Of a stretch of 14,022 nt of DNA, positions 1 through 7,014 are shown one piece after another. Position 1 is the stretch's first letter; every line of letters starts with the position of its first letter. The notes beneath the pieces were generated by a model. It saw nothing but the letters and a program-made list of their open reading frames with translations, was not told the origin of the DNA and did no database searches. A program made the position numbers and the translations under genes. The stretch comes from JBGPYM01 sp041493205 (GTDB lineage: Bacteria > Bacteroidota > Ignavibacteria > UBA10030 > UBA6906): contig JBGPYM010000057.1 in assembly GCA_041493205.1 (NCBI GenBank), positions 1-14,022 of the forward strand. The letters run 5' to 3'.

Positions 1-2
1 AG

Positions 3-812
3 GCCGAGGCGGAAGCGCACCGGCTCCTCCGCAACCTGATCGGACACTACCAGACGCACGACCTGCCGACGATCCGGAGCCGCGTGAAGGAGCTTATCGG
101 CTACCTGCACAGCCAGTATCCGGGCGCAAAAGACCCGCCGCATATCCAGTTGCTGAAGGGCATGACGCGCGAATGGGAAGTCGAGCTCCTCTGGGCCTAC
201 TTCGGCATCGAATCCTCCGCCATCTTTCCCCTGCGGCTCGGTTTCTACACGGGCGACATATTCTCCCGGGAGCCGGAAGTGCACCGGGATGTCCTCCCGA
301 TCACGGAAGTCATGGAGAAGGTCAGGCCCAATGTGGTGTCCGTTGCGTTCGACCCGGAAGGGAGCGGACCCGACACGCACTACAAGGCGCTGCAGGCGGT
401 GAGTGAAGCGCTGAAAATCTACTCCCAAAAAAGCGGCGACCGGAATATCCGCGTCTGGGGCTACCGCAATGTCTGGTACCGGTACAGGATCGCCGAGGCC
501 AACCTGATGGTTCCCGTGTCGCTCAATTCCATATCCATGCTCGATACGGCGTTCATGAATTGCTTCGGTTCCCAGAGCGCGGCGTCCTTCCCGAGCTATG
601 AGTACGACGGACCGTTCTCCCGCCTGGCGCAGCGGATTCAGGTGGAGCAGTACGGCATGGTCAAGACATGTCTCGGAAAGGACTACTTCCTCAAGAATGA
701 CCATCCGCGCCTCCGGGCGGCGCGCGGCATGATTTTCCTGAAGGAAATGGAGCTGGAGGAGTTCTACGATATGGTGAGAGAACTGAAGAAGGTCACGGAG
801 GACGCCCGCTGA
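3..812 (+). CDS. nagB: C-terminal part of NagB-type glucosamine-6-phosphate deaminase / PIG-L-like protein (5' truncated by window)
   Basis: The frame is open from the first bases to the TGA at 810-812, so the gene begins before the window; the GTG at 84 is only an internal codon. The visible 269 residues resemble the C-terminal half of the long (about 640-residue) NagB proteins of Bacteroidota and relatives, in which a glucosamine-6-phosphate deaminase domain is followed by a PIG-L/LmbE-like domain. Recognisable stretches are FDPEGSGPDTHYKAL (the place of the third PIG-L motif), RVWGYRNVWYRY, VPVSLNS, and SFPSYEYDGPFSRLAQRIQ. Such proteins would turn glucosamine-6-phosphate into fructose-6-phosphate and ammonia in the cytoplasm. 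The deaminase domain and the first PIG-L metal-binding motif lie outside the window, so activity cannot be judged. The family call is from memory of its signature and is fairly confident; the enzymatic role is inferred. Confidence 0.65.
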   Translation, partial: AEAEAHRLLRNLIGHYQTHDLPTIRSRVKELIGYLHSQYPGAKDPPHIQLLKGMTREWEVELLWAYFGIESSAIFPLRLGFYTGDIFSREPEVHRDVLPITEVMEKVRPNVVSVAFDPEGSGPDTHYKALQAVSEALKIYSQKSGDRNIRVWGYRNVWYRYRIAEANLMVPVSLNSISMLDTAFMNCFGSQSAASFPSYEYDGPFSRLAQRIQVEQYGMVKTCLGKDYFLKNDHPRLRAARGMIFLKEMELEEFYDMVRELKKVTEDAR

Positions 813-827
813 GGAAGATTTTTCCTC
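811..827 (+). other. Small hairpin just after the nagB-like stop codon
   Basis: GAGGAA (811-816) and TTCCTC (822-827) can pair around a 5-nt loop. The stem is short and no U-rich tail follows, so it is a weak candidate for transcript-end processing rather than a proper terminator. Confidence 0.2.
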
Positions 828-881
828 TCATCCATCCTTCCCATCCCCTTCCTGCCCGTTTCTGACGAGGTTCCGTCGCAG

Positions 882-910
882 TTGACTCACTGGCATATTC
901 CTTGTACCAT
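882..910 (+). promoter_or_regulatory. Possible sigma70-type promoter for the 237-residue gene
   Basis: TTGACT (882-887, five of six to TTGACA) is followed after exactly 17 bp by TACCAT (905-910, four of six to TATAAT). Transcription would start near 917 and give a leader of about 80 nt before the ATG at 999. It sits in the 186-bp gap after the nagB-like gene, which suggests separate transcription of the downstream gene. Prediction from sequence only. Confidence 0.45.
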
Positions 911-998
911 TGCAGGCAGGATCGATCGCTCGTTGGCACTGCGCGTCCGGGGTGAAGGGTGCAGGACCGCCGGTTGTCACACCATCGGGGAGGGTGAT

Positions 999-1712
999 AT
1001 GGATGCACTCGGGATGGAGATGTTCCTGTCGGGTCCCAACGATGCCGAACTCAGACAGTACCGGATCCTGAAGGAGTTGAAGGCGATCCGGGGCCACTTC
1101 GCACACAGCCGCCTCTATCCCCACCTCGCATCGCTCATCCGGCTCGCGGAAGACCTCGGCGATGTGCTTGAGAAGAAAGACGACCTCGAACGCAATTTCC
1201 CGCGCCGGCTCACCGGACTCGACGTGGAACACCATGCGCTTCTGTTTGATGCATCCGCCGAAGAGAGCTTCGATATCGACCAGGCGTTGGCCCTGGTCGC
1301 GTGGGCGCTTCCGCTGATCAGACAGGTGATTGAGGAGGGGATTGAGATCTACAACTTCGTGGAAGAACACATCGCCATCGAGGAGGTGGGGATTCTTCCT
1401 GCCTACCGGATGGAGGGATACTGGTTTGTTCCCGACCTCCACGCATCTCTCCTCTACGTGTTCCGGTATGAAGTGTCCCTGTTCTCCTCACCGCGTGAAA
1501 AATTTCGGGGTCTGAAAAGCGTCCTTCTTGAATCCATCGAAGAGGGGGTGGTGAAGCGTCCGCGCGAGTCTGTAAAACTGGCATTGCTCAAAAAGTATCC
1601 CGAGCTGCCGAACTCGGCGACCTACGAATGTGAGGTCGACCTGGAATTCCCCTATACCGAGACCGTTCTCCCCATCGCGAAGCGCAAGCTGATGGCGCGG
1701 CTCGTCGCCTGA
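999..1712 (+). CDS. Conserved-looking hypothetical protein, 237 residues
   Basis: I do not recognise this protein. The frame can be extended to a TTG at 882, but that TTG is the -35 box of a likely promoter. The ATG at 999 is preferred because it follows a purine-rich ribosome binding site (GGGGAGGG, 987-994). The product is soluble-looking, with no signal peptide or membrane segment, and is mostly helical. Residues 19-70 are charged and may be a helical or coiled-coil region (YRILKELKAI, LAEDLGDVLEKKDDLERNF). Residues 97-130 form a second amphipathic stretch, followed by an aromatic motif GYWFVPD (140-146) and LLYVFRYEVSLF (151-162). The C-terminus has alternating hydrophobic and acidic residues (ECEVDLEFPY) that could form a beta strand. 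Codon use matches its neighbours, so it is probably a real native gene. It ends 12 bp from a convergent gene. Confidence 0.8.
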   Translation: MDALGMEMFLSGPNDAELRQYRILKELKAIRGHFAHSRLYPHLASLIRLAEDLGDVLEKKDDLERNFPRRLTGLDVEHHALLFDASAEESFDIDQALALVAWALPLIRQVIEEGIEIYNFVEEHIAIEEVGILPAYRMEGYWFVPDLHASLLYVFRYEVSLFSSPREKFRGLKSVLLESIEEGVVKRPRESVKLALLKKYPELPNSATYECEVDLEFPYTETVLPIAKRKLMARLVA

Positions 1713-1724
1713 ACCGCGGCACAC

Positions 1725-3230
1725 TCAGCCGCTCATCGCCGTGCCCGGACGGCCCCGTCCTACGGTGCCTGCACGCTCCGCACCGCCGCCGGACTCCCCT
1801 CCCCGCCCCGCAGAATAGGCCCTCAGGGCAACGTAGAGAACCATCACCGCACTGAGCGGCTCCTTGTACCTGCTCAACCCGAAGAAAATGAACACGACCG
1901 CCGCAACGCAAACCGCCAGCGCGATGATCACGATGGCGGCAGGGGAGCGCCTCCGCCCCTCGGTCAGCAGGAACCGGAATGTCAGGCCAAGCATCAGGTA
2001 ATACAAAACTCCGTTCAGCAGATACAGCGCGTGGTAGTACACCGAATAAAACGCCTGACCGATGTTGGCTGCGGTGCGGTTGTGCGGGAACTCCGACCGG
2101 AGCGGAAAAATCAGCCGGCGTGCGTTCGTGTATGTCTCCAGAAGTCCGAAACTGTAGGCGTCCGAGTTGATGGTGCGGACGATCTTCCCGACTCCCCTCG
2201 TAAGCGTCCCGCCCGGCGTCGAAAGCATGTAGCGGAGCGCCTGCCCTGCAAGGAAACTGTCCTTCTGTGCTTCATTCCACCCCGCACCGCCGGCGTCTGC
2301 GACGGAGAGTCTCAACGCGGCAGACGTGTCGCAGTACGGATTCCACGTGACGGGCTGCGAGGGATTGTTCCCCACCGCAAGATTGAATCCGCCGTTATTG
2401 GATACCGGGACCGCTTTCCCCCATAGCAGATAGTTCCTGACCGTCCACGGTGTCAGCGCCAGGACGGCCCCCCCGATCAGCAGCGCGGCACGAAGGCGCC
2501 GCGACGGCCATCGTTCCGCGCGGCACGCCAGAATCCCCGCGACAAGCGGGATGATGTAGAGGATCCCCGGACTCCGCACGACCGCGGCAAACCCCGCAAT
2601 GCACCCTGCCGCAAAAGGAAGCCATCGCCGGCCGGGATACCTGTTGGAGAGCAGCAACAGTGCGAATGCCGCCGTCCAGATGAGCCCAAACGGCCCGTCC
2701 GAAAGAGGGAGAAGCGTTGCCATCAAACGGTTCGGTGTCAGGAGGAAAAGAGCCCCGGCGAGGTTCGCATGGCGGACTTCCGATCCCAGGCTGATCAGGA
2801 CCTGCCTGAGCAGGAGAGAGACCCCCGCGAGGAGCAGGAAATTCGTGATGAAGAACGCCCACGGCGATCTGCCGAGCACGAGGACGAACGGGACGAGGAG
2901 AAAGCTGTATCCGGGCGGGAACATCGCTGAAGGAGCAGTCCCTCTCCCGTACACCCCGAATTCTGCAATGTTGATCGCCCGGCCGAAATACTCGTCCCCT
3001 CCTCCCCACGGCACCACACGGGGATCGAGGAACCGGAACATGATGCCCGTCAGCAGCGCAGCGATCAGGAGGCAGACGCCGTACGCGCGGTTCGACATTC
3101 CCAGGGCGCGGAGCCGGACAGCCGGATCACCGCCGCGGAACAGGTATACCAGCACGAGTCCGGAAAGCAGGATGATCGGAAGGAGGACCCAGAAGGAGGG
3201 GATGTCGTTCAGATTTGAAATCGTGTCCAT
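1725..3230 (-). CDS. GT39-like integral-membrane glycosyltransferase (ArnT/PMT superfamily)
   Basis: This 501-residue polytopic protein has many hydrophobic segments, for example residues 14-31, 51-65, 106-120, 127-145 and 425-455. The first outer loop carries the acidic pair D79-E80 in WGGGDEYFGRA, the position used for catalysis in GT-C enzymes such as ArnT and PMT, followed by FPPGYSFLL (104-112). Also typical are VRSPG, TPWTVRNYLLWGKAVPVS with a following NGGFNLAVGNN, and SRYKEP near the C-terminus. Members move a sugar from a polyprenyl-phosphate carrier to lipid, protein or glycan on the outer face of the inner membrane; the substrate here is unknown. The last ~25 residues are Gly/Arg-rich and low-complexity. 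It lies 83 bp downstream of clpC, behind a terminator, so it may need its own promoter or read-through; no good promoter was seen in that gap. Confidence 0.85.
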   Translation of the reverse strand: MDTISNLNDIPSFWVLLPIILLSGLVLVYLFRGGDPAVRLRALGMSNRAYGVCLLIAALLTGIMFRFLDPRVVPWGGGDEYFGRAINIAEFGVYGRGTAPSAMFPPGYSFLLVPFVLVLGRSPWAFFITNFLLLAGVSLLLRQVLISLGSEVRHANLAGALFLLTPNRLMATLLPLSDGPFGLIWTAAFALLLLSNRYPGRRWLPFAAGCIAGFAAVVRSPGILYIIPLVAGILACRAERWPSRRLRAALLIGGAVLALTPWTVRNYLLWGKAVPVSNNGGFNLAVGNNPSQPVTWNPYCDTSAALRLSVADAGGAGWNEAQKDSFLAGQALRYMLSTPGGTLTRGVGKIVRTINSDAYSFGLLETYTNARRLIFPLRSEFPHNRTAANIGQAFYSVYYHALYLLNGVLYYLMLGLTFRFLLTEGRRRSPAAIVIIALAVCVAAVVFIFFGLSRYKEPLSAVMVLYVALRAYSAGRGGESGGGAERAGTVGRGRPGTAMSG

Positions 3231-3240
3231 TGCCGGCGGA

Positions 3241-3273
3241 GAAAAAGAAAGAGCGCAGCTGCATGCTGCGCCC
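3241..3273 (-). terminator. Rho-independent terminator of clpC
   Basis: On the minus strand GCGCAGC and GCTGCGC (3253-3259 and 3265-3271 on plus coordinates) form a 7-bp stem with a 5-nt loop, extendable by a G-U and a G-C pair. A U-rich run (complement of 3242-3252) follows. It begins about 40 bp after the clpC stop codon and before the GT39-like gene. Confidence 0.75.
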
Positions 3274-3313
3274 TTGTACTTCTACGGAGTGTGCTGATGC
3301 CCGCGGATCAGGT

Positions 3314-5826
3314 TCACCGGGCGGGATCGTCGACCTGCTTCTCCTCTTCGCTGTCCTCCGGTTCCTCCTTCGCGCCAGGCATGATCGCGCTGAACCGGAG
3401 GTCATCGGATTTCTTGTTCACCTTCACCTTGATGGTCGTTCCCTCGGGATATTTCCCCTTGAGCAGCTCTTCCGCGACAGGGTCCTCCACGTAGCGCTGC
3501 AGGGCGCGCCGCAGCGGCCGCGCGCCGAAGGAGGGGTCGTACCCCTTTTCGGCGAGGAACTCTTTTGCCGGTTTCGTCAGCTCGATCCCGATGCCCATGC
3601 CCTTCATGCGGTTCATGATGTCCCGCATCTGGATCCCGACGATGTCGATGATGTGTGACATTTCGAGCTGATGGAACACGATCATGTCGTCGATCCGGTT
3701 CAGGAACTCCGGATTGAACACGCGCTTGAGCGCTTCCTCGATCGTCGTCTTCATCGCACCGTAGTCGCCTGCGGCCGATTGCGCCCCGAAACCGAACCCG
3801 CCCGTGCGTTTCAGGTCGCGTGTGCCGATGTTGGAGGTCATGATCAGGATCGTGTTCTTGAAATCGACCCGGCGTCCGAGGCTGTCCGTAAGGATGCCGT
3901 CGTCGAGAACCTGAGCAGGATGTTGAACACATCCGGGTGCGCCTTCTCGATCTCGTCGAGCAGCACGACAGAGTACGGCTTCCGCCGCACTTTTTCTGTC
4001 AGCTGTCCGCCCTCCTCGTACCCCACATATCCCGGAGGCGCCCCCACAAGGCGTGAGACGGCGAACTTCTCCATGTACTCGCTCATGTCGATGCGGATGA
4101 GCGCGTCTTCGGTGTCGAACAGATAGCGCGCGAGCGCTTTGGCCATCTCGGTCTTCCCGACGCCGGTGGGCCCGAGGAAAATGAACGATCCGATCGGCCG
4201 GCGCGGATCCTTGAGCCCCGCCCGCGTGCGGCGGATGGCCTTGGTCAGCTTCACCAGCGCCTCGTCCTGCCCGACCACCTGTTCCTTCAGGATCTTGTCC
4301 ATGTTCAGCAGCTTCACGGACTCGGATTGCGCAATCTTGTTGACCGGGATTCCCGTCATCATGGCGACGACGTCGGCCATGTGGTCCTCGGTCACCTCAT
4401 GGATCGTGTCCTGTGCCTTGAGCTCCCATTCGCGCTTGGCGATCTCGAGGTCGCTCAGAAGTTTCTTCTCCAGGTCGCGGAGGCGCGCGGCTTCCTCGAA
4501 ATTCTGATTCTTGACAACCTGGTTCTTCGATTGCTTGATCTTCTCGACTTCACCCTCCAGGTCCACGATCTCTTTCGGCACATAGATGTTGGCGAGATGA
4601 ACGCGGGAACCGGACTCGTCGAGCACGTCGATCGCCTTGTCCGGGAGATACCGGTCCGTGATGTACCGGTCGCTCAGCCGGACGGCGGAGTCGATGGACT
4701 TGTCGTTATAATGAACGCCGTGGTGCTCTTCGTATTTGTGCTTGATGTTCCTGAGAATCTGGATGGTCTCGTCCACGGTGGTTGGGTCCACCATGATCTT
4801 CTGGAACCGCCGGTCGAGGGCGCCGTCCTTTTCGATGTACTGCCGGTACTCATCCAGCGTCGTGGCCCCGATGCATTGAAGCTCGCCGCGCGAGAGGGCG
4901 GGCTTAAACATGTTCGAGGCGTCGAGAGAGCCCGAGGCGCCACCGGCGCCGACAATCGTGTGGAGCTCGTCGATAAACAGGATGACGTCCTTGGCCTTCT
5001 CCAGCTCGTTCATCACCGCCTTCATCCGTTCCTCGAACTGGCCGCGGTATTTCGTGCCCGCCACCAGGGCGGCAAGGTCCAGCGTAACCACCCGCTTGCC
5101 GTGCAGGACGCGGCTGACCTTCTTCTGTACGATCCGCATCGCAAGTCCTTCGGCGATCGCCGTCTTCCCGACCCCCGGTTCGCCGATCAACACAGGGTTG
5201 TTCTTCTTTCTGCGGCTCAGCACCTGCGCGACACGTTCGATTTCCTTCTCGCGTCCGACGATCGGATCAAGCTTGTCTTCAGCGGCCAGTTTCGTCAGGT
5301 CATGCCCGAAGTTGTCCAGCACGGGCGTTTTTGATTTCTCGGCTTTCTTCTCGCCGGCAGCCGCCTGCGCGTGGGCGGGCGATGACGGCTTCCCGCTGAT
5401 GATGTTGTCCAGCTCGCCCCGCACGACGTCATAATGGATATTGAACTGGTGCAGGATCTGCGCGGCGATGTTGTCGTCGTCCCGCAGGAGGGAGAGGAGC
5501 AGATGCTCGGTCCCGATCACGTCTGATTTGTACAGCTTGGCTTCGAGGTAGGTGATTTTGAGGACTTTTTCCGCCTGCTTGGTCAGGGGGATGTTCCCTA
5601 TGGTCAGCGTCCCGCCCGAGGTCCGGACGGTGTCTTCGATGGCCTTCTTGAGCTTGTACAGGTCGACGCCAAGGTTCCGGAGAATCTTTACGGCGATTCC
5701 CTCCCCCTCACGTATGACCCCCAGGAGTAGATGCTCCGTGCCGATGTAATCATGACCGAGCCTGAGAGCCTCCTCCCGGCTCAACCGGATCACATCCTGA
5801 ACTCTGTTGGAAAAATTGCCTTCCAT
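3314..5826 (-). CDS. clpC: ClpC-type AAA+ unfoldase, interrupted by a one-base frameshift
   Basis: ClpC unfolds proteins with ATP and feeds them to the ClpP protease. Order of parts from the ATG at 5826: two Clp N repeats (about 4-145); AAA1 with Walker A GEPGVGKT (215-222) and Walker B VILFIDE (281-287); a UVR-type linker helix (about 434-462); AAA2 with Walker A GPTGVGKT (552-559) and Walker B VVLLDE (620-625). After codon 638 the frame is lost and stops at 3844. The missing half continues in the next frame: sensor-1 region MTSNIGT, an FGF segment where Gram-positive ClpC has the VGF ClpP-docking loop, NPEFLNRID, the sensor-2 region GARPLRRALQRYVEDP, and an acidic tail ending at 3314. Adding one base at 3912/3913 restores LLQVLDDG and a protein of about 837 residues, normal for the family. 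A ribosome binding site AAGGG (5833-5837) precedes the start. It is either a sequencing/assembly error or a true broken gene. Confidence 0.93.
3911..3915 (-). other. clpC: Frameshift site in clpC (one base missing)
   Basis: The minus-strand codons read ATC CTG CTC AGG TTC TCG ACG. Inserting one C after CTC gives CTC CAG GTT CTC GAC GAC GGC, that is LQVLDDG, a near-invariant stretch of ClpB/ClpC AAA2. The lesion is therefore between plus positions 3912 and 3913. No other defect is seen in the gene. Confidence 0.9.
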
Positions 5827-5874
5827 CCCGGTCCCTTGGAATTGTTGTGAGTGGGGGGAAACGCCCCCGACCTA

Positions 5875-5890
5875 CACATTTTACAACGTG
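5875..5890. repeat. Imperfect 16-bp palindrome in the clpC leader
   Basis: CACATTTT and ACAACGTG are inverted copies matching at six of eight positions, with no spacer. The site lies about 50 nt downstream of the predicted clpC transcription start. It could be a repressor site, but it matches no operator I know (neither CIRCE nor a CtsR site) and may be chance. Confidence 0.2.
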
Positions 5891-5944
5891 CTCCCTCTTT
5901 GTAAAGGTTCCGTACGGCGGTCGGCCCCCCCCGCCACCAGTAAG

Positions 5945-5973
5945 AATATAAAGATTCACCGGGGGGAAGTCAA
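5945..5973 (-). promoter_or_regulatory. Sigma70-type promoter of clpC
   Basis: On the minus strand TTGACT (plus 5968-5973) is separated by 17 bp from TATATT (plus 5945-5950); each box matches the consensus at five of six positions. Transcription would begin near 5938, giving a leader of about 110 nt before the ATG at 5826. The leader contains G- and C-runs that can pair (GGGGG/CCCCC around 5852-5869). This promoter lies in the gap between the UbiA-family gene and clpC, so clpC can be transcribed independently. Confidence 0.7.
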
Positions 5974-6012
5974 CTGAGGGAAAATCGTGTGCCGTGGAAG
6001 CAACAATGGAAG

Positions 6013-6885
6013 CTACCGATAGATGAAGTAAATGCAGGTGAGAATCCAGAGGATGCCGTTGACGATAATGGGGCGGTCGGTCGTCAACGCCCGGGTCGGA
6101 TTTTCGGCCTTTTCCCCCGTGTGGATGAGGAAGAGGTACCGGAAGACGCCGTAGATCACGAACACGGTCGTGTAGATAAGCTTGTCCGTCCCGAACACTT
6201 CCACCGTGCGGGGCGCGACGGTGTAAAGCGCGTACGAAATAACCGCCCCCGCCGCGGCGATCGTCAGCATCTGCTCGAGAAATTCCACGCTGTACAATTT
6301 CAGCACCATCCGCGGAGCCTCCGTGCCTCCCTCCCTGAAATTCATCAGCTCCCCCCGCCGTTTTGCCGACCCCAGGAACAACGAGATGAACATTGAGCAG
6401 AGCACAATCCAGCTCGAGACCTCCACTCCGATGGCATACGCACCCGCCAGCACGCGCAGCATGAACCCCGCCGCGATGATGAAAACGTCGAGCAGCATGA
6501 CATTTTTCAGGCGGAACGAGTACGCGATGTTGAGGGCGAAATAGACCACGAGAAGGAGAATAAACCGGGTGCGCATGCCGATGCACAGGAGCGCCGCCAG
6601 GACCATCACGACCCCCAGAACAACGAGCGCACTGCGCACGCTCATATGCCCGGAGGCGATGGGCCGGTTCCGTTTCTCCGGGTGCGCCCTGTCTGCCTCG
6701 ACATCGGCGATATCATTGAGGATGTAGACGGCGCTTGCGGTGAGACAGAATGCCAGGAAGGCCCGCACCGCCGCCACCACCTGATCGCCGACAAACAGTT
6801 CCTTGGCAAATATCAGCGGGGCGAAGATGACGAGATTCTTGATCCAGTGCTTCGGGCGGATGAGTGCTGCGGTTTGAAAAGGCAT
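6013..6885 (-). CDS. Decaprenyl-phosphate phosphoribosyltransferase-like UbiA-family prenyltransferase
   Basis: This 290-residue membrane protein has the hallmarks of the UbiA branch that includes mycobacterial Rv3806c, which joins phosphoribosyl pyrophosphate to decaprenyl phosphate at the start of arabinose-donor synthesis. It opens with RPKHWIKNLVIFAPLIFA (10-27). The Mg-binding motif NDxxDxxxD is intact (N57, D58, D61, D65) and is followed by HPEKRNRPIASG. Further markers are YSFRLKNVMLLD and, near the C-terminus, HTGEKAENPTRAL and TTDRPI. About eight or nine hydrophobic segments alternate with polar loops, as expected. Family members outside mycobacteria often take part in making glycan precursors, so the exact prenyl and sugar substrates here are uncertain. 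The ATG at 6885 is chosen because the family's N-terminus begins a few residues later; its ribosome binding site is weak. It is divergent from the addB-like gene and upstream of clpC. Confidence 0.85.
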   Translation of the reverse strand: MPFQTAALIRPKHWIKNLVIFAPLIFAKELFVGDQVVAAVRAFLAFCLTASAVYILNDIADVEADRAHPEKRNRPIASGHMSVRSALVVLGVVMVLAALLCIGMRTRFILLLVVYFALNIAYSFRLKNVMLLDVFIIAAGFMLRVLAGAYAIGVEVSSWIVLCSMFISLFLGSAKRRGELMNFREGGTEAPRMVLKLYSVEFLEQMLTIAAAGAVISYALYTVAPRTVEVFGTDKLIYTTVFVIYGVFRYLFLIHTGEKAENPTRALTTDRPIIVNGILWILTCIYFIYR

Positions 6886-7014
6886 CGTGGGATCCGGGTG
6901 GTGCCTGATGCGCCGCGGGAATGGTCCGGTGACGAACCAATGTGCTGATTCATGCCGCCAATTGCAAGGATCACAGGCGGTTGTAGCTCCTCCTTTTTTT
7001 TAGTACCATCGGTC

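Noticed and set aside
882..998. N-terminal extension of the 237-residue protein to a TTG at 882
   Set aside because: The TTG is the -35 box of a likely promoter and has no ribosome binding site, while the ATG at 999 has one.
4327..5334. 335-codon open frame on the plus strand
   Set aside because: It lies wholly antisense to clpC, whose protein motifs are unmistakable; long antisense frames are expected in GC-rich coding DNA and its product resembles nothing.
5926..5933. Run of eight C upstream of clpC as a phase-variation tract
   Set aside because: It lies just downstream of the promoter in the leader, is only eight bases long, and such runs are not rare in this GC-rich DNA.
5750..6586. 278-codon minus-strand open frame overlapping the UbiA-family gene and the clpC start
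   Set aside because: It runs through two well-supported genes and the clpC promoter in another frame, with a His/Arg/Gly-rich composition typical of frame shadows.
6972..6995. AGGAGG followed by GTG on the minus strand upstream of the UbiA-family gene
   Set aside because: The GTG at 6974 is 89 bases from the UbiA-family ATG and therefore out of frame; the spacing to the AGGAGG is also too long.
6952..7014. ATG at 6952 as the addB-like start
   Set aside because: No ribosome binding site, and the extra 21 residues (Ser/Phe-rich) do not look like the family; not fully excluded.
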